Assembly: GCF_002849605.1 (NCBI RefSeq) | Contig: NZ_NPIB01000004.1 | Span: 1 to 64,000, forward strand | Direction of reading: 5' to 3' | DNA: 64,000 nt | Source of the DNA: Photobacterium carnosum | GTDB taxonomy: Bacteria > Pseudomonadota > Gammaproteobacteria > Enterobacterales > Vibrionaceae | Shown: piece by piece, positions 44,215 to 53,405 of the stretch | Position numbering within the stretch: the stretch's first letter is position 1 | How the letters are laid out: the number at the start of each line of letters is the position of its first letter | Translations under genes and position numbers: made by a program | The notes under the pieces: generated by a model | Databases searched by the model: none | The model's input: only the letters and a program-made list of their open reading frames with translations | What the model was told of the DNA's origin: nothing

Positions 44215-44250
44215 AAAAACGCTAAATAATAATCGTTATTTAGCGTTTTT
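44215..44250. terminator. Bidirectional terminator
   Basis: A perfect 15-bp stem (44215-44229 with 44236-44250), loop of 6, T-runs on both sides. It separates the convergent 116-aa gene and the AraC gene. Confidence 0.85.
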
Positions 44251-44280
44251 TTATGGCTGTTTTTTAAGAAGGCACAGCGA

Positions 44281-45294
44281 TTAATTCAGACTACGTTCTA
44301 ATAGTTGTTGTTGATATTGTACGGGCGTTAGGCCTCGATTGCGTTTAAATGCTTTACTGAAACTTTGCACATTACTGTAGCTAAGTACCATCGCTATCAT
44401 CTCGATACTCATACCTGAGAGCATATATTTTATGGCTAAATTACATAAAATATAATTTGTCATGCTCGTAAATGTCCAACCATTATCATGTAATCGACGT
44501 TGTAATTGTTGACGTGATAACCCAATTTTTTCGGCAATAAAATCCAGTGTAGGAAAGCCGTAATAACGTGAATAGTTAATAATTTCAAACATGACTTTAG
44601 CCAGATCTAACGGTTGGGGCATGTTGAGTAAATCATCAAGTTGTAAATTTGAAACAAGAATAGGCTTGGTTATTGGTAGTGGGCGTTGATTACCATGTTC
44701 TAACATCGAAAGATTTAACCAAACCTTTGTCGCAGGTGATTGCCATGTGATCGGGCAGCCGAAAAACTGTTGAATAGCCGGATCTATTATTTCAGCACCC
44801 GATAACTCTATTTTTAAAGGGACATAATCATCCCCCATGTAGTTACGGGTGACTTGGGTAAATAAAATCGCAATTTTTAAGCTGTCAAAACTCGCCGCAC
44901 GCCCATGTGCATAGTTATTGTAATATACCCACTTAACAATTTTACCTGATTGCTGACCATGAAAAGACGCCCCTCCTTGTAAACATGACACACCATAGTT
45001 GATCCGTCGAAATGCTAACGCGAGATCAGGGCAAGTCACATACCACTTACCAATTGGCCCGATATTTTCAAATGTTAGATCGGCGGCTATTTTGATCATA
45101 TACGCTGGATCGTTGGTTAATTCTTCAATCTGTTCTAACCACTGTAAATAATCATTGAAAGGGATTAAAGACATCGGTTCTTTAAGTAATTGAGGGGGAA
45201 TACCTAATTCAGCCAAGCCGATCCCATAGTGTTTTTGTAAGCCAAGTTCTAATGGTTTAAGAAAGGCGGTTCGAATAAAGGCAATATTGATCAT
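44281..45294 (-). CDS. AraC-family regulator with Arabinose_bd-type N-domain
   Basis: 337 residues. The N-terminal ~190 residues match the HTH regulator domain PF12625 (LGLQKHYGIGLAELGIPPQL; FENIGPIGKWYVTCPDLALA), often a ligand-binding part in regulators of amino-acid or fatty-acid use. The C-terminal HTH_18 is at about 235-330: LDFIAEKIGLSRQQLQRRLH and MVLSYSNVQSFSKAFKRNRG, then LTPVQYQQQ. It is divergent from the DUF3302/HlyD operon 211 bases away and probably regulates it. Confidence 0.88.
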   Translation of the reverse strand: MINIAFIRTAFLKPLELGLQKHYGIGLAELGIPPQLLKEPMSLIPFNDYLQWLEQIEELTNDPAYMIKIAADLTFENIGPIGKWYVTCPDLALAFRRINYGVSCLQGGASFHGQQSGKIVKWVYYNNYAHGRAASFDSLKIAILFTQVTRNYMGDDYVPLKIELSGAEIIDPAIQQFFGCPITWQSPATKVWLNLSMLEHGNQRPLPITKPILVSNLQLDDLLNMPQPLDLAKVMFEIINYSRYYGFPTLDFIAEKIGLSRQQLQRRLHDNGWTFTSMTNYILCNLAIKYMLSGMSIEMIAMVLSYSNVQSFSKAFKRNRGLTPVQYQQQLLERSLN

Positions 45295-45505
45295 GATGTT
45301 CTTCTTATGGTGCTAATGGGTATTTTGCTGAAATAAGTAGGATTATTATCGTTAGTATAAGTCTGATTATATCAATTATTAGCTATTTTCGATTTAAATA
45401 GACTTGATTTATACCGTTAATGTGAGCTCTCTCCATAATGACGGCTATTCATCACTGCATGAGTGGTGCTTATTAACTATTTTAGTTTTGAACCGGAGAG
45501 TGTGG

Positions 45506-45874
45506 ATGAGCTTATTGAGTATGCCTTTTGTCGATACCAATATAGATACAGTATTAAGTGTTTTTGCGGGAGTAGTCTTAATTGCAACTATTGCCGCTGT
45601 TGGAATTGGTTTTTGGAAAATACATGAATTACCGATTCATAAAGCATCGACTAAAGAGCATCACCAAATAGGCTTGATAACAGCCTTAACATGGATAGGC
45701 TTTGTGTGGCATTGGGTATGGGTGTTGGCGGTAATTATTGCATTTGTTGATGGTGAAAAAGCTTTGTGCCGTATTCGAGATATTTGGCATGGGGATCGTT
45801 TGCCTGTAGTGCCAGCTCTGTCTACAGATGCTATGTCTACAGATGCTATGACGACAGATACGGAGGAGAAATAG
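45506..45874 (+). CDS. DUF3302 membrane protein (YiaW-like)
   Basis: 122 residues from ATG 45506, with GGAGAG five bases upstream; the frame extends to 45404 without a site. Two TM helices at about 17-36 and 57-80 frame the DUF3302 pattern GIGFWKIHELPIHKASTKEH and HHQIGLITALTWIGFVWHWV. The tail carries a short duplication (STDAM-STDAM-TTDT). This family is encoded next to a HlyD-type adaptor (YiaW-YiaV in E. coli), exactly as here, one base before the next ATG. It likely partners the adaptor in an efflux or envelope function. Confidence 0.85.
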   Translation: MSLLSMPFVDTNIDTVLSVFAGVVLIATIAAVGIGFWKIHELPIHKASTKEHHQIGLITALTWIGFVWHWVWVLAVIIAFVDGEKALCRIRDIWHGDRLPVVPALSTDAMSTDAMTTDTEEK

Positions 45875-45875
45875 T

Positions 45876-47099
45876 ATGTTAGAAGGTTTAGCTGTTTGGG
45901 CTCTGTTTATCTATTTACTGCGTTTAGTGGGCATGCCATGGAATAAATTCACTCAAGCTTTTGCGTACATCGGTGGCGGCAGTTGGTTAATCTTTGTCTG
46001 GTTTGGTTTAATTACTTATGCGCCAATGGATTTATCTGGTGGTTCGTTAGTGCAATCACCACATGTACAGTTGCGCCCAGCATCGACATCAATTAATGGC
46101 CGTGTAAAAGCCATTCACGTTGAACCAAACAGTAAGGTTACTCAAGGCCAATTGATTTATGAGCTTGAGCCTGAACCCTATGTTATTGCACTTAACAAAG
46201 CACAAGCCAGCCTTGATGCTGCAAAAGTAGCTCGAAATATGGCTAAACAAGACATTGGAATGGCACAAGCATCAGAAGTTGCAGCAGTGAAAGATATTGA
46301 TATTGCAATTAAACAGTTGTCAGCAGCAAAAGCGGATTATCGCTTAAAAAGCACTATGTTGGCGCGTTATGTGAAGCAAAATAATGTCGTGAAACATACA
46401 ATAACAGCAAGTATGTTAGATGAGCAACGTACTGCGGTTGATGTAGCGAAATCGCAGCAAGTGATGTTGGATTCACAAATTGAAAAAGCCCATATTGCGG
46501 TTAAAAAAGCCCAATTAGGAATAGAAAAAGCCCATTTAACCTTAGAGAGTCGTGAGGTTGATATTATTACTGCACAAGAAAATGTCGCGAAAGCACAATG
46601 GGATCTGGACAATACTAAGGTTTATGCGCCAGCTGACGGTTTTGTAACGAATTTTATTATGCGTGAAGGTCAATATGTTGGCTCTGTTCCACGGATTCAA
46701 ATGTATACCAATGAAAAATATGTATTGATGCGCGTTAATCATCAAGCTATTCGTAATGTAAAACAAGGACAAATGGCTGAGTTTGCTTCTGCTGTTTATC
46801 CGGGCAAAGTCTTTGCCGCAGAAGTTGAAGGTATTGTTGAGGCAACGGGTGAATCGCAGGGTAATTTGATTGGACGTGAAACCAATGTTCGTCAAACAAC
46901 CGGTGTCAATATTGCGAATAAACACCATTTTGTACGCTTAAAGCTTTATGAAACAGAAGGGTATGATATTCCTGTTGGTTCCGTCGGTTTAGCTTGGGTC
47001 AGTGCTGAAAAACCGATCAGTTTTCTTGGTTTTTTAGATGTTATTCGTGGCATTATCATTCGAATGAAAGCACAAGTTTTCTATGTATGGTCAATGTAA
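45876..47099 (+). CDS. HlyD-family membrane fusion protein (YiaV-like)
   Basis: 407 residues with GGAGGAG before the ATG. Two N-terminal TM segments (about 3-20 and 28-45), then a lipoyl half-motif (SINGRVKAIHVEPNSKVTQG), a long Ala/Lys-rich helical hairpin at about 105-230 and the second half-motif (WDLDNTKVYAPADGFVTNFI). The layout is that of inner-membrane adaptors such as YiaV/YibH/AaeA. With the upstream DUF3302 protein it forms a two-gene operon likely under the divergent AraC regulator. Confidence 0.87.
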   Translation: MLEGLAVWALFIYLLRLVGMPWNKFTQAFAYIGGGSWLIFVWFGLITYAPMDLSGGSLVQSPHVQLRPASTSINGRVKAIHVEPNSKVTQGQLIYELEPEPYVIALNKAQASLDAAKVARNMAKQDIGMAQASEVAAVKDIDIAIKQLSAAKADYRLKSTMLARYVKQNNVVKHTITASMLDEQRTAVDVAKSQQVMLDSQIEKAHIAVKKAQLGIEKAHLTLESREVDIITAQENVAKAQWDLDNTKVYAPADGFVTNFIMREGQYVGSVPRIQMYTNEKYVLMRVNHQAIRNVKQGQMAEFASAVYPGKVFAAEVEGIVEATGESQGNLIGRETNVRQTTGVNIANKHHFVRLKLYETEGYDIPVGSVGLAWVSAEKPISFLGFLDVIRGIIIRMKAQVFYVWSM

Positions 47100-47140
47100 G
47101 CATTTGTAAATTATAATAATAACTATTGTATTCCGGTTCG

Positions 47141-47174
47141 CCTGCCGCTGTTTATCCAGTGGCAGGTTTTTTTT
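47141..47174 (+). terminator. Rho-independent terminator
   Basis: cctgccgctg (47141-47150) with cagtggcagg (47157-47166), one G-U pair, then eight Ts. Confidence 0.85.
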
Positions 47175-47210
47175 ATTGCGCTATACGGTTTAATTTCACT
47201 ATAAGCCGTG

Positions 47211-47534
47211 TTAAAACTCACTGCTATTGTAATGTTGGTAGTGATTAATAATATCTGCAATGAGTTCTGGTTCTGAAAAATCATCGACAAAATAGCGTTT
47301 TTGATCATTTTTAAGGAAGACTTCAATATGTGTTCCATCGCCATCAACACTGGGAATAAAGTGGATTGTATATTCATATGGTAATTGTTTATCGTTAGCG
47401 ATTACTAATCTAAATCGATGATCCATACAGTATATATCAGTAAAATAACCAGCGGCAGAGAGTTGGTTACTTGCTTTAGTTACCGCAGATTTAGCGATGG
47501 TATAGCCCGTGTTATGCGCGGTGATGGTTACCAT
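47211..47534 (-). CDS. Unidentified 107-aa soluble protein
   Basis: I do not recognise a family. ATG 47534 has AGAGGG eight bases upstream. The sequence looks like a small alpha/beta domain: a helix (TIAKSAVTKASNQLSAAGYF), strands (FRLVIANDKQLPYEYTIHFI; GTHIEVFLKNDQKRYFVDDF), then a C-terminal helix (SEPELIADIINHYQHY). No signal or TM segment. It is a single gene. A frame at 47123-47377 overlapping it is a shadow. Confidence 0.65.
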   Translation of the reverse strand: MVTITAHNTGYTIAKSAVTKASNQLSAAGYFTDIYCMDHRFRLVIANDKQLPYEYTIHFIPSVDGDGTHIEVFLKNDQKRYFVDDFSEPELIADIINHYQHYNSSEF

Positions 47535-47897
47535 GACGAAGCCCTCTTTTATTGATGTTAATAGGGGTAACGTTTGTCTATATCACTCGATTTTATCGGG
47601 CGAATACACCTGCTTACCAACTAAAAAATTCAATCATCGTCATTAGATTTTTTCATCAATATTTAAGTTTCGATATTTGTTTAACTTATTAGAATAACGA
47701 CTAGATTACGTATTAAATTGTAACAATAACACTATTTTTAGTGTTTATTATTACATTTTAGTCTGAAATCAGTATTTTTGTAGGTAATATTTGTACAATA
47801 AGAATGAAATTTCAAATAATACAAATCTATTAATTGCTCAAATAATGCTATTTGTAAAGCGACTAATATCTACTAATAAAAACGATATGATAGATAA
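47535..47897. other. Intergenic region, nothing clear
   Basis: About 360 AT-rich bases between the 107-aa gene start and the sstT terminator. No supported ORF and no large inverted repeat. Confidence 0.35.
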
Positions 47898-47931
47898 AAA
47901 AATACGGCCATCATTTGATAGCCGTATTTTT
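47898..47931 (-). terminator. Terminator of sstT
   Basis: aaaaatacggc (47898-47908) with gccgtattttt (47921-47931), T-runs on both strands, 33 bases past the minus-strand stop. Confidence 0.8.
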
Positions 47932-47963
47932 AATGTTGTGTTTTTATATTGTTAGCAACGTAC

Positions 47964-49205
47964 TTATGATTTTTGTAGGCGTACTTTTGCTTTTTTTCGT
48001 TCAGCCGCTAAACATGCTGCTGCGGTAAAGACGACATCCGTTGAGCTGTTTAATGCTGTTTCTGCTGAGTCTTGAATTACCCCAATAATAAAGCCAACAG
48101 CGACTACTTGCATTGCAATTTCATTTGGAATACCAAATAAGCTTGCAGCTAACGGAATTAATAACAGTGAACCACCAGCAACACCCGATGCGCCACACGC
48201 TGATACTGCGGCAACTACACTGAGTAATACGGCTGTCGCAAGATCAACTTCAATACCGAGCGTATGTACCGCTGCTAACGTTAAAATGGTAATGGTAATT
48301 GCAGCGCCACCCATATTAATGGTCGCACCTAAAGGAATAGAAACGGAATAAGTATCTTCATGTAGATTAAGATCTTCACATAATCGCATATTTACTGGAA
48401 TATTTGCCGCTGAGCTACGAGTGAAGAAGGCGGTAATACCACTTTCACGTAAACAACGAAATACCAGCGGATAAGGATTGGCTCTGATTTTTACAAACAC
48501 AATAAGTGGGTTAACAATGAGTGCAATAATAGCCATTGAACCAAGTAATACACCTAATAGATGTGCATAACCTAATAATGCATTAAAGCCTGTTTGAGCA
48601 AAAGTGTGCGCAACAAGACCAAAAATACCAATAGGCGCTAGACGAATAATAAAGCGCACAATTAATGTTACGCCATCAGACATGTCTTGGAAAACTTGTT
48701 TAGTGGCATCACTTGCTTGGTGTAGTGAGAAACCTAATGCGATTGCCCATGCCAAAATACCAATAAAGTTACCTGTCATTAAAGCGTTAATTGGGTTATC
48801 AACCATTTTAAAAAATAGTGAATTAATAACCTCTGCAATACCTTCAGGTGGTGCAATTGACGTCGTGCTAGTAACAAGCGTTAAAGTGGTTGGAAAAAGA
48901 AAGCTCATTGCTACGGCGGTAAAAGCGGCTAATAATGTTCCTAATAAATAAAGGAAAATTATTGGTTTCATATTAGTATGAGTGCCTTTTTTTTGATTGG
49001 CAATTGATGACGCCACCAAAATAAATACCAATATAGGTGCGACTGCCTTTAATGCGGCAACAAATAGCCCGCCCAAAGAGCTCATACTTAATGCTGATGA
49101 TGGGGATATAACGGCTAAAGCAACGCCGGCAATAATACCCACCAATATTTGTATTACTAAACTGCCATTAGCGACTCTGGCAAGAAAGGGTTGTGATTGG
49201 CTCAT
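47964..49205 (-). CDS. sstT: Sodium:serine/threonine symporter
   Basis: A 413-residue glutamate-transporter-fold (DAACS) symporter with eight TM helices and two re-entrant hairpins. SstT-type features: [20 protein letters not shown], the serine-rich hairpin [20 protein letters not shown], the sodium-site region [20 protein letters not shown], and [20 protein letters not shown]. The length equals that of E. coli SstT. It imports Ser and Thr with Na+, fitting a marine lifestyle. Single gene. Confidence 0.94.
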   Translation of the reverse strand: MSQSQPFLARVANGSLVIQILVGIIAGVALAVISPSSALSMSSLGGLFVAALKAVAPILVFILVASSIANQKKGTHTNMKPIIFLYLLGTLLAAFTAVAMSFLFPTTLTLVTSTTSIAPPEGIAEVINSLFFKMVDNPINALMTGNFIGILAWAIALGFSLHQASDATKQVFQDMSDGVTLIVRFIIRLAPIGIFGLVAHTFAQTGFNALLGYAHLLGVLLGSMAIIALIVNPLIVFVKIRANPYPLVFRCLRESGITAFFTRSSAANIPVNMRLCEDLNLHEDTYSVSIPLGATINMGGAAITITILTLAAVHTLGIEVDLATAVLLSVVAAVSACGASGVAGGSLLLIPLAASLFGIPNEIAMQVVAVGFIIGVIQDSAETALNSSTDVVFTAAACLAAERKKAKVRLQKS

Positions 49206-49520
49206 AGTTTATCCTGCATTTTTATTGTTGTGTTTGTGTTTGTATTTACGTTTTATATTTTGTAACAGAAACATTTTTTAACAGGATCTGTTTAAAATAG
49301 CCAGTCTTCTTTTAATAAGCATACTTATTGCTGTTTTTTAACAATTCTTATTACGTTAACTTCACAATTGAGTAGCAAGCTGTGTATTTTTATTGGTATG
49401 TGTCACGTAACTAAAAAATATTAATTAAGATGAGATGTTTAATTGTTAAGGATTTAGTGGTGATTTTATTTGTAAAGAGGGTAGCTAATGTCATGTTATT
49501 TTACATTTGGTTACAGAAAG
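49206..49520. other. Upstream region of sstT
   Basis: About 315 AT-rich bases holding the sstT promoter (minus strand). I see no known riboswitch fold and no ORF. Confidence 0.35.
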
Positions 49521-49602
49521 TAAAACGCCTAAAATTGATTTGTTTTTATGAATGTATCAATCAATCTTAAGCGTTTTAATAAGGCTATAAATATAGCCTT
49601 AT
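49521..49602 (-). terminator. Large double hairpin, probable end of the Bat operon
   Basis: Two nested elements: ataaggctata (49579-49589) with tatagccttat (49592-49602), and 20-base arms 49521-49540 with 49559-49578 that differ at two positions. On the minus strand the long stem is followed by TTTTAC. They lie 15-97 bases past the batD stop. Confidence 0.6.
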
Positions 49603-49617
49603 ATTTTTTAACCGAGG

Positions 49618-51312
49618 TTATTGTGGATCTAGACTAGATAATGTCATTGGTGCCTTTTTTGTTGCTGTAAGTTGTTTAACTTGGGTTAATAAGGCTAACA
49701 ATGTTTGGTTATTCCATGCACTATCTAATGGTGAATAATGCGTTGCCATCATCGCTTGTACTTCATTATCAAGTTGCTGTAATAGTTGTGGTTGAGTCGT
49801 CAATGTTGAATATTGCTGTTGACGCCATTGTTGATAATAAGTTTGTACTTTAATTGGCTCATTAGCATTAATCGCCGCTTCAAGCATTGATGTTATATCT
49901 GTTGTTTGTGTCGCTGTTACGGTTGTTGCTATAACAGTTTGCTGACGTTTTTTAATTAATAATACTAAAGTAATTAACCACAATAGGGCAAAAACAAGCG
50001 TTGTCCATGGCCATATGCCCGCCGCAGTAATGGTTTTTGCTGAATGTATTGTTGCTGCTGGTGGCGTTATTGTTGCTGGTGATGAAAATTGGTTATTTGC
50101 TGTAGGATCAGCAATGACATTTAAAGTTAACCCTTTAATTTTACTGCGTTGTTGTTTTTCTGTGGTTGTATTCCACCAATTAATGGTTAATGGTGGTAGT
50201 GTTACTTTACCTGTTTGACGAGGAATAATGACTTGTTTTAACGTCATTACACTGTAGCCATTTTCAGTACGGTATTCAGGCTTCTCATTATAAATACGCA
50301 CAGTATCAGGGTAGGTCAGGTTTACATTTGGCATATTACTTTGAGCAACGTCTTTAATTCGCAAAGTAATGGTGCGGGTAATGGGTTCGCCAACTTTGGT
50401 GGTTACATCATTGAGATTCGAAACCTGTGGTTGCCATGTTTGTTGTAACTGTAAGTCGGAGGTTGGTAACCATAATCCTTTATAAGCCGTTGGTTTAGGC
50501 TTGATGTTGATGGTGATATTTCGAGCATCTTCATTTACTGGTACGGTAATGCCTGAGTTAAAACCATTTGCGCCACGTACTGCGCTACCATTGAATTTCG
50601 AACCTTGAATAATGATCTTGCCTGCCTTTTCTGCCGTCAGCTGATAGTTACGCGTGATGACTAAATAACGACGACCATTTTGAACAATATTATGTTGAGC
50701 ATCTTGACCCACTTGTGATACGGCTAGGCCATCGCCTGATGGTGCACTTAATGAGGCTTGAGATAGCTGCTCGCCAATCAATATTTTAACGCGATAATTA
50801 ATACTTTCACCAACATAAAGTATATTTTTGTCAATTTCAGCAGTGACTTGAACATTAGCTTGATTAGATGCCGTTGCCGTGTTTTTTTGACTGCCTTTAA
50901 GTACTGTAATTGTGATCAGTGTTGTTTGAGAACTGCCTATTTTAAAGGCGGGGATCGTGGCCGTTCCGACATTTTTTGCCGCAACCGCAAGCGTCCAAGT
51001 TGTATTACGAGACATCGCGCCATTTATTAATGATGTCGAGCTACTGACACTGGGTTGACCATATGCAAAATCGGGGCTTAATACACTAAAATCGACACTG
51101 TTAGGGTTGATTGCGGTATCAATTGAAACCGTTAGCTGAAAGACTTGATTCACGGCAACAACATTTTTTGATACCGTCGCTTCTGCTTGTGCTGCGATTG
51201 CTTGTAACGGCAATAATGTGATGAACATGGTTAGAAGTAATAACCATGGCGAGCGGCATTTTTTAATCCAATTACTTTTATTTACTGACATTTTCATCTT
51301 CTCTATTACCAT
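49618..51312 (-). CDS. batD: BatD-like oxygen-tolerance protein
   Basis: 564 residues (starts at 51312, 51297 or 51291 are possible; the last gives the neatest signal peptide and spacing from GAGAAG). Signal peptide (SPWLLLLTMFITLLPLQAIA), a large periplasmic beta-rich BatD region (about 45-430; EATVSKNVVAVNQVFQLTVS; ILYVGESINYRVKI), one TM near 435-458, then a cytoplasmic helical tail. It is part of the Bacteroides-aerotolerance family cluster linked to envelope stress and metal/oxygen tolerance. The ATG overlaps the batB stop. Confidence 0.88.
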   Translation of the reverse strand: MVIEKMKMSVNKSNWIKKCRSPWLLLLTMFITLLPLQAIAAQAEATVSKNVVAVNQVFQLTVSIDTAINPNSVDFSVLSPDFAYGQPSVSSSTSLINGAMSRNTTWTLAVAAKNVGTATIPAFKIGSSQTTLITITVLKGSQKNTATASNQANVQVTAEIDKNILYVGESINYRVKILIGEQLSQASLSAPSGDGLAVSQVGQDAQHNIVQNGRRYLVITRNYQLTAEKAGKIIIQGSKFNGSAVRGANGFNSGITVPVNEDARNITINIKPKPTAYKGLWLPTSDLQLQQTWQPQVSNLNDVTTKVGEPITRTITLRIKDVAQSNMPNVNLTYPDTVRIYNEKPEYRTENGYSVMTLKQVIIPRQTGKVTLPPLTINWWNTTTEKQQRSKIKGLTLNVIADPTANNQFSSPATITPPAATIHSAKTITAAGIWPWTTLVFALLWLITLVLLIKKRQQTVIATTVTATQTTDITSMLEAAINANEPIKVQTYYQQWRQQQYSTLTTQPQLLQQLDNEVQAMMATHYSPLDSAWNNQTLLALLTQVKQLTATKKAPMTLSSLDPQ

Positions 51313-53405
51313 GATTTATTACTTTGTTGTTGCTTGGCTCTTTGCTGTGCTTGCAACATTAATTGGGCTCGAATTAGCCCAGCGGTATCATCAGGTACTT
51401 GCTCAAGTTTTTTCAATATAGGGTTACTGACTGAAAGCACTTGTTGCTGCTTACCGTTTGGTTTGCCTTGCTGCATCGTTACTGCTGATGGTTGTTGGTC
51501 TTTACCGTTTTTATCTTGTTGCTTATCTTGCTGTTGAGCTTGTCGGCTTAATGCTTGTTTAGCATTTTGTTCAGCTTGTTGTTTCTTGTCCGCTTCACTC
51601 ATTGACGGTTGCTGGTTTTCGTTACCTTGCTGGTTTTCGTTACCTTGCTGACCTTGTTGTTGCTGGTCTTTGTTACCTTGCTGACCTTGTTGTTGCTGGT
51701 CTTTGTTTCCTTGCTGTCCTTGTTGTTGCTGGTCTTTGTTACCTTGCTGACCTTTTTGCTGCTGGTCTTTGTTGCCTTGCTGACCTTGTTGCTGTTGGTC
51801 TTTGTTGCCTTGCTGGCCTTGTTGCTGTTGGTCTTTGTTGCCTTGCTGACCTTGTTGCTGCTGGTCTTTGTTACCTTGCTGACCTTGTTGCTGCTGGTCT
51901 TTGTTACCTTGCTGACCTTGTTGCTGCTGGTCTTTGTTGCCTTGCTGACCTTGTTGTTGTTGGTTTTTGTTACCTTGCTGACCTTTTTGCTGTTGGTCTT
52001 TGTTACCTTGCTGACCTTTTTGCTGCTGGTTTTTGTTACCTTGCTGACCTTCTTTCTTTGATTGTTCCTTCTTTTCCTGTTTTTGCTTTTTAGCTTGTTC
52101 AACAATGGTGAAATTCTTTTTAGCATCGGTAAATTCGGGGTGTTGTTTTAACAGCTTTTCATAAGTTGCAGCCGCTTGTTTATAATCTCCTTTCTGAGCA
52201 TAAGCATTACCGAGATTATATTGCGATATTGGATCTTGTAGTGGCTTTAATGTCTCTATCGCTTGTTCATACTGCTGGGCTTTATATTCAGCAATACCTT
52301 TCCACTGTGGCGACGTGAAATCTTGTGCTGCCTGTTTATAATTACCATCAGTAAATGTTTCATATGCTTGGCGGTTAGTGTTTGTCCATGGGCTTGCTTG
52401 AGCGTGATCGATGGGTAACAAAACAAACATTGCTGCTAAAACAATGCCGCGACGAAATCCCAGTAGAGCCAATAAGAGTAATGGAATAATTAACCAGAAA
52501 CCGCCATTTAGACGTTCTTGCAGCTCTTTTTCATGGCCTTTTTTGCCATTATCTAAAGGCTTTGCTGTGAAGTTAGCAATAGCATTAACATCATTATCAG
52601 TTGTTTGTGCCATTTGTAATATGCCACCTGTGCTGTCAGTAATTGACATCAGTGTATTGATATTAATTTTACTGATTACTGGTATGCCATTTTCTGATAA
52701 TAAACTGCCATCAGGAAGTTGAATCGGAGCGCCCTCAACGGTTCCCATCGCCAGAATAGAAACGCGATAGTGAGTCCCTTTGAGATCGGTCAATGCTTGC
52801 TTTGCGACAGTCTTAGTCATTCCATCGGTCATTAAAATGATGTCACCAGTATTGTGACCTGCTTGTTTAAGTAATCTTATCGCTTCAGCAATACCGGCCG
52901 CTGCATTATTACCCGCAATGGGCATAACATCGGGTGATAAGCTTGGAATTAAATTACGTAATGTACTGCTGTCGGTGGTGAGAGGGCTGACTTCATAGCC
53001 ATCGCCAGAGAAAACAACAAGACCTGTACTGCCTTCTTTCCAGCTCGGTAACATATCTAAAGCTTTAAATCTTTCTTGGGTTAAGCGGTTAGGTTTAATG
53101 TCGGTGGCGTACATTGATTGTGACATATTCATCACTAGCACTCGCGCGCCACTAAGGCTATAAGCGGGAAGTTTGACTTTTTGCCAACTAGGTCCTGCCA
53201 TAGCAACAACAGCAATAAGCCAGCCTAATGCTAATAAAGCCATCGGCCATGTTTTGGGCTGTTGTTGAGTTAGACCCAGTTTTTGCGCAAGGTGGGGAGC
53301 AATTAAGCCTGAATGCTGTGCTTTGCCTTTTAACCATGGCAGAACAATGATCAAGGGAATTAATGCAGCAAACCATAATGGGTGCATAAAGGTAAAATCA
53401 GCCAT
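51306..53405 (-). CDS. batB: BatB-BatC fusion: VWA domain, TPR and Gln/Gly/Asn repeat tail
   Basis: 699 residues. Two TM helices (about 9-24 and 54-72), then a von Willebrand A domain (about 87-290), a TM near 305-325, TPR repeats (about 345-440; YKAQQYEQAIETLKPLQDPI, YNLGNAYAQKGDYKQAAATY), and a tail with twelve 11-residue repeats GQQGNKDQQQQ/K. The VWA MIDAS motif reads N93-M-S-Q-S instead of D-x-S-x-S, and the Thr position is also not clear, so metal binding may be lost. BatB and BatC are separate genes in many species but fused here. The gene overlaps batA and batD. Confidence 0.88.
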   Translation of the reverse strand: MADFTFMHPLWFAALIPLIIVLPWLKGKAQHSGLIAPHLAQKLGLTQQQPKTWPMALLALGWLIAVVAMAGPSWQKVKLPAYSLSGARVLVMNMSQSMYATDIKPNRLTQERFKALDMLPSWKEGSTGLVVFSGDGYEVSPLTTDSSTLRNLIPSLSPDVMPIAGNNAAAGIAEAIRLLKQAGHNTGDIILMTDGMTKTVAKQALTDLKGTHYRVSILAMGTVEGAPIQLPDGSLLSENGIPVISKININTLMSITDSTGGILQMAQTTDNDVNAIANFTAKPLDNGKKGHEKELQERLNGGFWLIIPLLLLALLGFRRGIVLAAMFVLLPIDHAQASPWTNTNRQAYETFTDGNYKQAAQDFTSPQWKGIAEYKAQQYEQAIETLKPLQDPISQYNLGNAYAQKGDYKQAAATYEKLLKQHPEFTDAKKNFTIVEQAKKQKQEKKEQSKKEGQQGNKNQQQKGQQGNKDQQQKGQQGNKNQQQQGQQGNKDQQQQGQQGNKDQQQQGQQGNKDQQQQGQQGNKDQQQQGQQGNKDQQQQGQQGNKDQQQKGQQGNKDQQQQGQQGNKDQQQQGQQGNKDQQQQGQQGNENQQGNENQQPSMSEADKKQQAEQNAKQALSRQAQQQDKQQDKNGKDQQPSAVTMQQGKPNGKQQQVLSVSNPILKKLEQVPDDTAGLIRAQLMLQAQQRAKQQQSNKSW
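51654..52049. repeat. 33-bp tandem repeat array, 12 units, within batB
   Basis: Twelve consecutive 33-base units encoding GQQGNK(D/N)QQQ(Q/K), followed by a degenerate thirteenth unit. Units differ by a few synonymous and Asp/Asn or Gln/Lys changes. The array keeps the reading frame for any copy number, so it can vary by slippage or recombination without breaking the gene. The unit size and lack of spacers rule out CRISPR. Confidence 0.92.

Noticed and set aside
49206..49617. Amino-acid riboswitch before sstT
   Set aside because: No recognisable aptamer fold; the large hairpin there belongs to the 3' end of the convergent-lying Bat operon region.
51654..52049. Regular 33-bp periodicity as a possible CRISPR array
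   Set aside because: The units are contiguous without spacers, keep a reading frame and encode the BatB-BatC tail; no cas genes are nearby.
51599..52126. Three long overlapping frames opposite or out of frame with the batB repeat region
   Set aside because: They arise because a 33-bp repeat leaves all frames open; their products are simple Leu/Val/Lys/Thr repeats with no ribosome site.
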